Source: Vibrio sp. SNU_ST1
GTDB taxonomy: Bacteria; Pseudomonadota; Gammaproteobacteria; Enterobacterales; Vibrionaceae
Direction of reading: 5' to 3'
Assembly: GCF_030563405.1 (NCBI RefSeq)
Contig: NZ_CP130748.1
Coordinates: 186,001 to 250,000, forward strand
DNA length: 64,000 nucleotides
How positions within the stretch are numbered: position 1 is the first letter of the stretch; every line of letters begins with the position of its first letter. The translations under genes were made by a program, and so were the position numbers. Under the pieces are notes generated by a model that saw nothing but the letters and a program-made list of their open reading frames with translations, searched no databases and had not been told where the DNA came from. Of the stretch, positions 1 to 8,915 are shown piece after piece.

Positions 1-2472
1 TCTACACCTGCTGTTCTATCAGACAATGATCTTTGTAATATTGCTAGTGCTATTGATCAATCAGCACCCAAAAGTCAGCCTGAATTGCTAATCGATATAA
101 CGGCATTAGCGGAAAGTGATGCAAAGACAGGAATTCAACGAGTCGTCAAGTCTATTATCGGACAAATGTGTGGACTCAAGCTTTCACATCAAATGAGACT
201 GATCTACCTTGCATCTGATGGCAATTATTATTATGCGTGTGATTATGAGAATAAATACGAGCACATAAAAAGTGTGAACCAAGGTTATGTTCAACCACAC
301 TCAGGTGATGTTTTCGTAGGGCTAGACTTAGTCGCTCATGCGGCAGAACGGACTGGACAAATATACAAGAAGTGGCGTGAAATTGGTGTTTATATATGCA
401 TTGTTGTTTACGATATTTTGCCAATAACAATGCCTACTTTCTTTCACTCTGGAATTAGAAACGCTTTTCCATTGTGGGGGAAAATGATTTCTGAAAGATC
501 GGATCTACTTCTTTGTATATCAGAGTCGGTTGCTCATGAGCTCGAAGAGTTCATTCGATCCTCGTCAGTCGTTCGAGAGTTACCTTATACCATTGAACAC
601 TTCCATTTAGGAGCTGACTTTTCGGCTTCACCTTCAGAAGATACTCAATTAGAAGTTGAAGAGGAAGGCCTAAAAGGAATAGATTTGTCTAAAACCTTTT
701 TAATGGTTGGGACAATTGAACCACGCAAAGGACACCAGCAAGTTGTTGATGCATTTGAAAGATTGAGTGGCTCATTCGAGGATTATACCTTACTTATAGT
801 CGGTCGGGTTGGTTGGAATACTGAGAGTCTAATTAAAAAATTAGAGTTAGCTAATTTACAAGCATCGAACATTAAATGGTTGAGTGACTGCGCAGACGAA
901 ACGTTACAGTACCTATACAAAAATGCTAGAGCTTTAATTGCCGCTTCTTATGGTGAGGGGTTTGGTTTACCTCTGATAGAAGCTGCTCAATACGGAATTC
1001 CTATCATTGCTCGTGATATTCCTGTATTTCGTGAGGTAGCAGGACAACATGCATACTTTTTTGAAGATAGTATCGAGTTTGAAGTGGTTAAAGATGCAGT
1101 TATCAACTGGTCGAACTTATACGATGCGGACAAACACCCTGTATCAATCGGTATGCCTTGGTTAACATGGGAAGAGAGTGCGTTGCAATTTCAGTCGAAA
1201 CTAATGAGAACTAGTCCAATAACTTATAGTTTGCCAGATGTAGATGTAGATGGTGAAAACGAAGCGCCTCAATTAAATATGGAATTGTTAACTGAAATCA
1301 TGCCTGATGTAAAATTAAAGAACACTCTATTTTTAGATATTAGCTCCTTAGTGCATTTTGACCATGCGACTGGAATACAACGTGTGGTTAGAGCAATATG
1401 TGATGTTTTACTAAAAGAAAACCTTGAAAGTTACGATTGCCAAGTCGCATTTTCATATCCTGGTGACAATAATTACTACTATCCGAATATAGCTAATGGA
1501 AACTTTTCAGTTCCAGATATAAATACGCAAAATAGCAATGTAATAGAATTTAAAGATGGTGATATTTTAGTTTTCCTAGATCTTCATCCCGATAATGGAT
1601 TTTCTAAAAAGCACTTAATACAACAATTGAAGCAAAAAAATGTAAAGTCATACTTTGTTGTTTATGATTTGCTTCCTATATCACACCCTAACTACTTTGT
1701 ACTCGAGCTTGTTTCCAGTTTTAATCAATGGTTAGAGGCTGTGATTAGTTCTGATGGCGCACTGTGTATATCTGAAGACGTATCGATAAAATTATCAGAA
1801 TGGATTGATGAAAATAGCAAACTTACCCCTGACTATTTTGAGAATAAGCATTTCCATTTAGGGGCTAATCTGGATGATACCGTGCCTAGTGTTGGAATTC
1901 CAAGTTATGCAAGCTATATCGAATCTCTTTGCGATACCATGGAAACGTTCTTGATGGTTGGGACTGTCGAGCCAAGAAAAGCGCATGGGTTGGTGTTAGA
2001 TGCATTTGAGAAACTTTGGGAGTCGGGCTCAGACATTGCTTTAATTATTGTAGGTAAAGCTGGCTGGTGCAATGACGTAACTCTCCAAAGGCTCAAGGGG
2101 CATAAGCAACTCAATAAACGCCTTTTTTGGTTGGAAGGTATAAGTGATGAATATTTAGACATGCTTTATCAAGATGCGAGCTGTCTTATCGCTGCCAGTG
2201 AAGGTGAGGGTTTTGGTTTACCCCTAATTGAATCTGCTATGCATAAAACGCCTATTATAGCGCGCGATATTCAAGTGTTTCGTGAGGTGGCTGGTGAGCA
2301 TGCCTACTATTTCTCAGAAGACGATAACCCAATTCATTTAGAATTGGCGATAAAAAGTTGGCTGAGCTTGTATGAAAGAGATGAGCATCCTAAGTCTGAC
2401 AATATGCCATATTTGACCTGGAAAGAAAGTTCTATGCAACTTTTGGAATGTCTGACTATAAATGTAAATTAA
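1..2472 (+). CDS. Tandem two-domain GT4 glycosyltransferase (5' end outside window)
   Basis: Frame 1 is open from the first base, so the protein is truncated by the window edge; the first possible internal start is a TTG at 85. The visible 823 residues hold two homologous halves. Each half begins with a DI(T/S)..L segment and a TGIQRVV motif (about residues 32 and 445), then a hinge FLMVGT(I/V)EPRK (about 234 and 650), then the nucleotide-sugar binding EGEGFGLPLIE-like motif of GT4 enzymes (about 319 and 735). Two retaining transferase domains in one chain suggest addition of two successive sugars, as in polymannan or rhamnan synthases of the WbdA kind; this is inference. No signal peptide or membrane segment is visible. 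A terminator follows directly. Confidence 0.85.
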   Translation, partial: STPAVLSDNDLCNIASAIDQSAPKSQPELLIDITALAESDAKTGIQRVVKSIIGQMCGLKLSHQMRLIYLASDGNYYYACDYENKYEHIKSVNQGYVQPHSGDVFVGLDLVAHAAERTGQIYKKWREIGVYICIVVYDILPITMPTFFHSGIRNAFPLWGKMISERSDLLLCISESVAHELEEFIRSSSVVRELPYTIEHFHLGADFSASPSEDTQLEVEEEGLKGIDLSKTFLMVGTIEPRKGHQQVVDAFERLSGSFEDYTLLIVGRVGWNTESLIKKLELANLQASNIKWLSDCADETLQYLYKNARALIAASYGEGFGLPLIEAAQYGIPIIARDIPVFREVAGQHAYFFEDSIEFEVVKDAVINWSNLYDADKHPVSIGMPWLTWEESALQFQSKLMRTSPITYSLPDVDVDGENEAPQLNMELLTEIMPDVKLKNTLFLDISSLVHFDHATGIQRVVRAICDVLLKENLESYDCQVAFSYPGDNNYYYPNIANGNFSVPDINTQNSNVIEFKDGDILVFLDLHPDNGFSKKHLIQQLKQKNVKSYFVVYDLLPISHPNYFVLELVSSFNQWLEAVISSDGALCISEDVSIKLSEWIDENSKLTPDYFENKHFHLGANLDDTVPSVGIPSYASYIESLCDTMETFLMVGTVEPRKAHGLVLDAFEKLWESGSDIALIIVGKAGWCNDVTLQRLKGHKQLNKRLFWLEGISDEYLDMLYQDASCLIAASEGEGFGLPLIESAMHKTPIIARDIQVFREVAGEHAYYFSEDDNPIHLELAIKSWLSLYERDEHPKSDNMPYLTWKESSMQLLECLTINVN

Positions 2473-2478
2473 CTTAAA

Positions 2479-2516
2479 CCCTAAGATATAATGTAAATAT
2501 TCTTAGGGCTTTTATT
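2479..2516 (+). terminator. Rho-independent terminator after the tandem GT4 gene
   Basis: An 8-bp perfect stem (CCCTAAGA at 2479-2486, TCTTAGGG at 2501-2508) is followed by a T-rich tract. It ends about 6 bases before the next start codon at 2522, so the next gene needs read-through or a promoter inside the hairpin. Confidence 0.7.
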
Positions 2517-2521
2517 CTAAT

Positions 2522-5128
2522 ATGAAATGTTTAATGAAAAATAAAATTAGAGAGTTTTTCGTGGGCGATGATTTTAAAAATAAACAATTAGAAAATGTCG
2601 TTTGGTCACTTTTGCTTATGTTCTTGACGTATGCGAACTTAGTCTATAGTTACGACCTTAATGAATTAGACTGGAATTATCCTATTTTATATTCTGGTGA
2701 TGCGCTTCATGTTTTACAAATGATAAAAATGATAGGAACTGGTGACTGGCCTATATATGGGATTCCTCATTCTTCAACGATGGGAGGGCCATTTGATTTT
2801 GTCATGGGGGATTTTAGTGGGCCTAATACCGCTCAATATCTATTTATTAAACTTTTTACACTGTTCAGTGAAAATGTTTTTATTGTTTTTAATAGCTATG
2901 TCGTAGCATCATACTTCTTTTGTTCTATCGGGATGTTTATTTTTCTTAGAAAATTGTCAATATCCCCTGTTATTGCTGTAGGATGTAGTCTTTTATTTTC
3001 GTTTATACCATTCCATTTTTATAGAACTGGGCATGTGTATTATATAAATTATTTCTATTTACCATTTTTCTTCTATTTTATAACTAAGATATGGGATGAT
3101 ATTCCAGTATTTTATAAGAAACACGAAAGGGGTGCGAAGTTAGATTTTTCACTTTCTAACCTATTAAAGATTATTTTTATTTTATTCTTTTCTGTATGGA
3201 ACTTCTATTATTCATTTTTTATATGTTATTTTATTTGTGTGATAACACTTTCGGCGTGTATTGTTCATAGAAGTCTTAGGCACTTAGTTAGTGGGATTGT
3301 TTTATTATCAACTATAATTTCAGGTTTTCTTATTTCGTATTTTCCTTTTTTATACTTTAAGTATTTAAATGGTAATAACCCCGGAGTGGCGAATCGTATT
3401 GCAGAAGAAAGCCGAATCTATTCCTTGAGGATTTCGGAGTTATTTTCTCCTGTTCAAGGCCACCCTTGGCTAGTGCAAGAGAATTTGACAGCTGATTATT
3501 TTGCCACGGGTGGTTCTCTTGGTATAGCTACTGTTATTGGATTAGTTTTCGGAGTGCTGATATTAATAACAAAAGTTAATACAAAAAATATAAAATCAAG
3601 ATATGCAATACTCATCATCGCTGGGATATTGTTGATGACTTATTCTGGATTGTCTTACTTATTTGCATTATATATATCTCCTTCTATTCGAGGATATGGG
3701 AGAGGTGTGATATTCATAGCTTTATTTTCACTGGTTTTACTTGCTTTTCTTCTTAATGATTTATATTCAAAGACATCTAGAATAAAAAGGTGTATTTTAT
3801 CTACATCAATAGTTTTGTTTTTTTGTATTGGTTTGTGGGATATATCTAGTAAAAATATGAGTTTTTCTGCTAATGAAAAAAATATTGAACTAATAGAGTC
3901 TCAAAAGGTGTTTGTAGGTGCTATTCAGAATGAACTTCGGCTATCGGCAAGTTCTAATGTACTGCAATTACCTCACATGTCTTTCCCTGAATCGCCCCGT
4001 AAATTTCGAATGCACAGCTATAGCAATAGTTTTGTTAACTATTTTTCAACAGATAGTTCAATTCGTTGGACAAATAGCGCTATTCGTGGAAGAGAGTCTG
4101 ACTATTGGATTACAGAACTACTAAAACTAGACATAAAGACTCAATTAAAAATATTGGAGAAATCTGGATTTTCAGGAATAACAATTGACAGGTTTGGTTA
4201 TGAGGATAATGGAGTTAGTATAGTTCAATCCTTATCAGATAATTTAGGAAAATCCTACATTGAAGATAAGACTAGGCGCTATGTGTTTTTTAAATTGTTA
4301 GCAGAAGAAAACTCAAGGCCAAGGCCTATTATTCGCATTCTGAACGAGAACTTTTGGGGCTGGGAAGGTCGTTGGGGTAGCTTTTCTTGGGCTAAAGGCA
4401 ATGCTAAATTGTTTATCCCTAACGGAACAGAGAGTTCTCTAAATTATAGGCTGGAATTTTCTTTAACTACTTTAGTTCCGAGAACCGTAGAATTCTCTGT
4501 TATGGGGGATTTGCACAAGTTAGATTTGATCCCTAAACAGTTAACCCCCTTTTCCAGTGATATTGAGATTCCACCAGGAGGTATTTACATTGACATTACT
4601 ACCGATAAGCCAGCTTTTACGGTTAATTCTAGTCAAGATAAGTCTAAAGACTCTAGGAAAGTGTCCTTCGGGATCTTTGACTTTAAGGTATTGAAGTATG
4701 GTGTTGATGTAAATTTAGAACCTTTCGGGTATGTTGAAGAGCCTAAGTTAAATGATGATGTGCTTAATTATAACTTTTGGGGATGGGAAGGTGGATGGGG
4801 TAATTTTTCTTGGGCTAAAGGCAATGCAAATTTGTTTATTCCTAACAAAAGTGAGAATACAGTTTCTTGTGAACTGGATTTTTCGATTGCTACCTTGGTT
4901 CCTAGAGAGGTTGAGTTTGAAATATCAGGAGAGTCTTATAAAGTTGAATTAATCCCTGGGCGGTTGAATCAAATATTGCAGACTTTTGATGTGCCTCCTG
5001 GCGGTTTTGGTATCTATATGAAAAGTAATAAACCGCCTTATCAAGTTGATTCAAAAGATACGAGAAAAGTATCGTTTGCTATATCAAATTTTGAGCTTTC
5101 AGGTAGTTGCTTGGATAGTGTTAATTAA
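2522..5128 (+). CDS. Large polytopic GT-C-like membrane protein with duplicated C-terminal domain
   Basis: The 868-residue protein has many hydrophobic segments from about residue 25 to 440. A first loop with an acidic SGDALHV motif resembles the catalytic loop of GT-C lipid-sugar-dependent transferases. A non-membrane C-terminal part follows. It contains two copies of a domain of about 105 residues (about 606-710 and 747-850), each opening with NFWGWEG.WG.FSWAKGNA and containing LVPR.VEF and a later PPGG motif. I do not recognise this repeated domain; it may bind sugar outside the membrane. The context, with an ArnC-like transferase and SMR pair downstream, suggests final transfer of an undecaprenyl-linked residue. 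Very low GC. The start is uncertain: ATG 2522 and ATG 2534 both lack a clear ribosome site. Confidence 0.75.
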   Translation: MKCLMKNKIREFFVGDDFKNKQLENVVWSLLLMFLTYANLVYSYDLNELDWNYPILYSGDALHVLQMIKMIGTGDWPIYGIPHSSTMGGPFDFVMGDFSGPNTAQYLFIKLFTLFSENVFIVFNSYVVASYFFCSIGMFIFLRKLSISPVIAVGCSLLFSFIPFHFYRTGHVYYINYFYLPFFFYFITKIWDDIPVFYKKHERGAKLDFSLSNLLKIIFILFFSVWNFYYSFFICYFICVITLSACIVHRSLRHLVSGIVLLSTIISGFLISYFPFLYFKYLNGNNPGVANRIAEESRIYSLRISELFSPVQGHPWLVQENLTADYFATGGSLGIATVIGLVFGVLILITKVNTKNIKSRYAILIIAGILLMTYSGLSYLFALYISPSIRGYGRGVIFIALFSLVLLAFLLNDLYSKTSRIKRCILSTSIVLFFCIGLWDISSKNMSFSANEKNIELIESQKVFVGAIQNELRLSASSNVLQLPHMSFPESPRKFRMHSYSNSFVNYFSTDSSIRWTNSAIRGRESDYWITELLKLDIKTQLKILEKSGFSGITIDRFGYEDNGVSIVQSLSDNLGKSYIEDKTRRYVFFKLLAEENSRPRPIIRILNENFWGWEGRWGSFSWAKGNAKLFIPNGTESSLNYRLEFSLTTLVPRTVEFSVMGDLHKLDLIPKQLTPFSSDIEIPPGGIYIDITTDKPAFTVNSSQDKSKDSRKVSFGIFDFKVLKYGVDVNLEPFGYVEEPKLNDDVLNYNFWGWEGGWGNFSWAKGNANLFIPNKSENTVSCELDFSIATLVPREVEFEISGESYKVELIPGRLNQILQTFDVPPGGFGIYMKSNKPPYQVDSKDTRKVSFAISNFELSGSCLDSVN

Positions 5129-5460
5129 AACATTGTAAGTAAAAAAAACACACCAACGGACCTCCCTCTCATGCGGTTTTCGGTAAGAGATTGGATTACC
5201 TATGATAACCCAGTGGTTAATGTAACTGAATTTGTAATATCCTGAGTTACTAGCCAATAGTCGTCCTGGTAATTTAACGTTGAGTTGCTAGGGCGGAACT
5301 TGTTTGGGTAGATGCTGGAAATTACGATGGTTTGTTTGAAACGAGCTGTTTTATTCGTGCGTAAAGTTTAAGGTTGCATTAAGGCCGGAGTTGAATAGTA
5401 AAGTCTATGGTAGAGATCTAGCGGTTTTGGTTTTTAGTTTGAGTTTTAAAGGTATTCTTA
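5129..5460. other. Gene-free gap between polytopic protein and ArnC-like gene
   Basis: About 330 bases without a convincing reading frame. Apart from the ribosome site AAAGGT at 5448-5453 serving the next gene, I see no hairpin, tRNA or insertion-sequence end. Confidence 0.5.
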
Positions 5461-6378
5461 GTGAAGTTATCAATAGTTATCCCAGTTTACAAAAGCCAGT
5501 TATTCGTCGAGAAGACAGTGAATGAAATCATTCCTTATGTATCTCAAATTACACATGACTATGAAATCATTCTGGTCAATGATGGCAGTCCCGATGACAG
5601 CTGGAGAGTTATCTCGAAATTAGCAACTGATATAGTTCAGGTTAAGGCTATTAATCTCGTAAAGAATTATGGCCAACATACGGCCGTAATGTGTGGAATT
5701 GAGAAAGCGACGGGTGACTATATTGTTACCATGGACGATGACTTACAGAATCCGCCAAGCGAAATTTGTAAGTTAGTAGAAAAAATAAATGAAGGTTATG
5801 ATCTGGTTTTTGCTGAGTTTGAAGAAAAAAAACATGCACCTTATAGACGCTTAGGAACGAAACTAATTGATGTTTTAAATAACAAAATATTCAATAAACC
5901 TGATGATATTGTACTTACTAATTTTAGAATATTTACGCAAGCTTTGGCTCAGCGCATTATCAAATATCGTGTAAACGAACCTTACATCCCTGGTCTATTA
6001 CTAATGCACGCCAGTAAAATAGGCAATACTATGACTAAACACGCTAAAAGGGATGATGGTGAGTCCAATTATTCTTTAGGGAAAATACTTATACTTGTCA
6101 GCCGGTTACTTTTTAATTATTCATCTTATCCACTTAAAGCGCTATCAATACTCGGTGGGGGTATATCTATTGTTAGTTTTATTTGGGGACTTTTTATGAT
6201 AGTTAATCAATTGCTTTTTGGAAGTAGTGTACAAGGTTGGACAACATTAGTTGCATTACTGTCATTTTTGAATGGGTTTGTTATCTTATTGCTTGGGGTA
6301 CTGGGTGAATATGTTATACGAATTTCAAAAACTTTGTCCCATGATTGCGCTTATCACGTATCAGAGGAAGTCGAATGA
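5461..6378 (+). CDS. ArnC/GtrB-like GT2 polyprenyl-phosphate glycosyltransferase
   Basis: Predicted to move a sugar from a nucleotide carrier to undecaprenyl phosphate at the inner leaflet of the inner membrane. The N-terminal GT2 domain shows VIPVYKS at the start, VNDGSPDDSW near residue 40, NYGQHTAVMCG near 80 and the metal-binding MDDDLQNPP near 97. Two C-terminal membrane helices (about 225-250 and 262-285) end in LLGVLGEYV, as in ArnC and GtrB. Its 305 residues are family-typical. The start is GTG at 5461, backed by AAAGGT seven bases upstream. The stop overlaps the sulfotransferase start (ATGA), so the two are translationally coupled. The sugar cannot be read from the sequence. Confidence 0.88.
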   Translation: MKLSIVIPVYKSQLFVEKTVNEIIPYVSQITHDYEIILVNDGSPDDSWRVISKLATDIVQVKAINLVKNYGQHTAVMCGIEKATGDYIVTMDDDLQNPPSEICKLVEKINEGYDLVFAEFEEKKHAPYRRLGTKLIDVLNNKIFNKPDDIVLTNFRIFTQALAQRIIKYRVNEPYIPGLLLMHASKIGNTMTKHAKRDDGESNYSLGKILILVSRLLFNYSSYPLKALSILGGGISIVSFIWGLFMIVNQLLFGSSVQGWTTLVALLSFLNGFVILLLGVLGEYVIRISKTLSHDCAYHVSEEVE

Positions 6379-7097
6379 ACCAGTTTTTTATTGTAGGGGC
6401 TCAACGAAGCAGTACAACATGGCTCTATAAAATGTTACAGCAACACCCTCAGATAGCGATGGCCGAGCCCGTTAGACCTGAGCCTAAACACTTTTTAGGT
6501 GATGAATTTGACGATAACAAGCACAGCTACTTATCAAAATATTTTTCAAATGTTGAAAGTGACATCCTTGCGTGCGGTGAAAAAAGCACAACTTATATTG
6601 AGTCAGAATTAGCTGCTCAAAGAATATCCACTATGTTTCCTGAAGCCAAGATTATTATGGTCTTACGAAACCCCGTTGAAAGAGCATTGTCAAATTATCA
6701 CTTTTCAGTTAGTAATGGCCTGGAAAGTAGAGGGATTTGTGATGCTATCCTAAATAGAGAACAGGCTCCTTCGCTAACGTCCGTATTGTCCACAGACCCG
6801 TTCGATTATTTAGGCAGGGGCTTGTATAAAAATTATATTGACTTGTATGAGAAGTATTTCCCTAAAGATAGCTTACTCATTCTTTCGACAGAAAATTTAA
6901 CTAAGCATCTATTAAGCTTGTCAAGAACCTACAAGTTTTTAGGTGTTGATCATAAATATGAACCGAAAAGCTTCTTTAGGGCTGAAAATACTAGCTCAAA
7001 TAAAGAAAAGCCACCAGAGGAAGTGATGGAGTACCTCTACGATTATTATAGAGATACTTTTTTATATTTAGGCCAGTATCCTGACTTTGAACGTTAG
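6375..7097 (+). CDS. PAPS-dependent sulfotransferase (Sulfotransfer_1-like)
   Basis: Predicted to transfer sulfate from PAPS to a sugar hydroxyl of the polysaccharide or its lipid-linked precursor. The 5'-phosphosulfate-binding loop is FIVGAQRSSTTWLYK at residues 5-19, and the 3'-phosphate site is LRNPVERALSNYH near residue 97. At 240 residues it has the usual length for a bacterial carbohydrate sulfotransferase. The open frame extends upstream to 6345, but ATG 6375 has GAGGA before it and overlaps the previous stop, so it is the better start. The donor would come from a sulfate-activation pathway such as the cysD-cysC-cysN operon at 26,668. The acceptor is unknown. Confidence 0.87.
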   Translation: MNQFFIVGAQRSSTTWLYKMLQQHPQIAMAEPVRPEPKHFLGDEFDDNKHSYLSKYFSNVESDILACGEKSTTYIESELAAQRISTMFPEAKIIMVLRNPVERALSNYHFSVSNGLESRGICDAILNREQAPSLTSVLSTDPFDYLGRGLYKNYIDLYEKYFPKDSLLILSTENLTKHLLSLSRTYKFLGVDHKYEPKSFFRAENTSSNKEKPPEEVMEYLYDYYRDTFLYLGQYPDFER

Positions 7098-7106
7098 AAA
7101 TTGATT

Positions 7107-7445
7107 ATGCGAATTGTCTCTGTCTTATTTACGGTGTTTTTAACCTTTCTAACATCGGTTATTTTGAGTGAATCAGCATCTCAAGTTGAGTTGTTTAGCT
7201 GGGTAGGTATCGCAGTTATTGCTACCGTAGTTTTTTTGAATGTTATCAAGTTTATTGCATGGGGCTGGTTGAACCGTCGTTATGATCTATCAAAAACATA
7301 CCCATTAACAGCCATGTTTTTTCCTTTGATTTTCATTTATGCGGTTGCTACAGGGGAGGCTGAACTGACTCTTCAGAAAGTCGTAGGTCTGGGGATTATA
7401 CTTTCCGGGCTTTATTTGATGGAGGTTTCAAAAAGAAAATGCTAA
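7107..7445 (+). CDS. SMR/EamA-type small membrane protein, first of an ArnE/ArnF-like pair
   Basis: Small protein (112 residues from ATG 7107; a TTG two codons upstream is also possible) with four predicted membrane segments. The third begins after LNRRYDLSKTYPLT, an arrangement typical of small multidrug resistance and EamA half-transporters. ArnE and ArnF are two such proteins that together flip undecaprenyl-phosphate-aminoarabinose. The overlap with a second protein of the same kind and the ArnC-like gene upstream support a flippase subunit role for an undecaprenyl-linked sugar. The substrate is not determinable here. Confidence 0.7.
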   Translation: MRIVSVLFTVFLTFLTSVILSESASQVELFSWVGIAVIATVVFLNVIKFIAWGWLNRRYDLSKTYPLTAMFFPLIFIYAVATGEAELTLQKVVGLGIILSGLYLMEVSKRKC

Positions 7446-7750
7446 TTGGTTACTTATTTGTTTTTGCTGCTATTTTGGCAACCTCAATAGGAGTTGTAAC
7501 TTATAAAGAGTACAGTAGGAATAAAAGCAAAATCACTTTGTTTTTTACAGTCGCGCTATTGATGTTAGCGCCAATTATCAGTTTTAATGCTTTACAGTAT
7601 TTATCTGTGGATGTTGTGTATATGGCGACAAGTTTGAATGGCCTAGTAGTGCTTTTCATGACACGTTTTTTCTTAAAAGAAAATGTGACTTGTAATCAAT
7701 TTATGGGAGCTGTTTTAGTGTTCATTGGTGTATCAGTTTATATGGTGTAA
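7439..7750 (+). CDS. SMR/EamA-type small membrane protein, second of an ArnE/ArnF-like pair
   Basis: This 103-residue protein has four predicted membrane segments and ends in a helix with QFMGAVLVFIGVSVYMV, the usual last helix of SMR/EamA half-transporters. Its ATG lies inside the 3' end of the preceding homologous gene (7-base overlap), the pattern seen for heteromeric SMR pairs such as ArnE-ArnF. The inferred role is flipping a lipid-linked sugar made by the 5461 transferase so that the 2522 protein can use it outside the cytoplasm. A drug-export SMR pair is possible but less likely in this neighbourhood. Confidence 0.7.
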   Translation: MLIGYLFVFAAILATSIGVVTYKEYSRNKSKITLFFTVALLMLAPIISFNALQYLSVDVVYMATSLNGLVVLFMTRFFLKENVTCNQFMGAVLVFIGVSVYMV

Positions 7751-7756
7751 TATTTC

Positions 7757-8299
7757 ATGAAAAAAAACATTCTTCGATTCGCATTTTTACACTATTCATA
7801 CGGAATCAATATAATACACAGTGTCATATTCTTTCTGCCTCCTGTTTTCAGGGGACCGGTTTGGCGGTGTCTATTGGGGCAATATAGCCACAACGTGTTT
7901 ATTGACTCCAATGTGTACTTTCGTTATCCATCGACAATATATTTGGGGCAGGATGTTTCAATTAATCGAGGGTGTGAGTTTTATACATCGTGGCATGATA
8001 AGGCTAGCACCAAGATTACAATTGCAAATAATGTGCGATTAGGGCCAGCAATCAGGTTTTTTGCAGCAGGCCACGATGGTAGAGATATTAGTTTACCTGA
8101 TAATTCCGCTTCAATTGTTGTGGAAGACAACGTTTGGATTGGTGGTAATGCGACAGTGTTGCAAGGGGTAACCATTGGAGAAGGGGCTATTGTTGCGGCA
8201 GGAAGTGTTGTTACGAAAAATGTTGAACCTTATACCGTTGTTGGTGGTATACCTGCCGTCTACATTAAGGATAGAGTATTAAGTAATAGCTCTTTTTAG
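7757..8299 (+). CDS. Left-handed beta-helix (hexapeptide repeat) acyltransferase
   Basis: A 180-residue WbbJ/Maa-like O- or N-acyltransferase, presumably using acetyl-CoA. Hexapeptide repeats run from about residue 55 to 165. A conserved loop with FFAAGHDG (about residues 96-103) contributes the probable catalytic histidine. The C-terminal signature VEDNVWIGGNATVLQGVTIG continues into GAIVAAGSVVTKNVEPYTVVGGIPA. It starts 6 bases after the SMR pair and most likely acetylates a sugar in the same pathway. If the WecE-like product at 8916 is its substrate it would be an N-acyltransferase; the sequence does not settle this. Confidence 0.87.
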   Translation: MKKNILRFAFLHYSYGINIIHSVIFFLPPVFRGPVWRCLLGQYSHNVFIDSNVYFRYPSTIYLGQDVSINRGCEFYTSWHDKASTKITIANNVRLGPAIRFFAAGHDGRDISLPDNSASIVVEDNVWIGGNATVLQGVTIGEGAIVAAGSVVTKNVEPYTVVGGIPAVYIKDRVLSNSSF

Positions 8300-8915
8300 A
8301 TTGAAATTAGTAAATTTAATGACAGAAACTCGAATTTTAGGGTGTGCCAATACCATTTTCTGTGCACTTATTTTGAGTATCTGATCATGAGGTCGTGATG
8401 GTGCTGTTAGCTATTATAGTTAAAATACGCTGTTATTTGAAATTTTTTGTCTGTTTTTGAACCTAAACGGTATACTTCAACTATGTCTTTCACCAATTTA
8501 TGAATATTTAGATTTTATGTGAACTAGCAGTTGCATTCAGACTAGCTATCAAGCCTATAGAGGCACAGTAGATTTTTTCCCTTAATTAAGAAACGCTATG
8601 TGCTTTTATTGTCGGGTCTTCTAGGTGAAGAAATTTTTCCACTTAGTTTGGGTGTGGTGTTTATCTATAGTTGCGATGGCAGAGTCTAAGTTGGTTTATG
8701 TAAAAGTTTTGGTAGCTTTATGATATATATAACGGATCGCCTTAGACATTGCTTGAGGTACGTTATCAATGCGCGTAAATTTATGGGGCATTAAGCTAGC
8801 GATCAGGACATGTTTGAATCAGGTATACGCACGCTTTTCTTTTTTATCTGGAAAATAAGCAATGGTGCCAACATTTACAGACAGTAGTTATCAGAGAGTT
8901 ATTAGGAAGTAGGTT
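8300..8915. other. Long gene-free gap before the aminotransferase
   Basis: About 615 bases with stops in all frames and no reading frame of useful length. I find no tRNA, IS end, clear terminator or repeat. AT-rich tracts (for example TATATATAA near 8723) could be promoter elements, but none has a matching -35. Confidence 0.5.
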
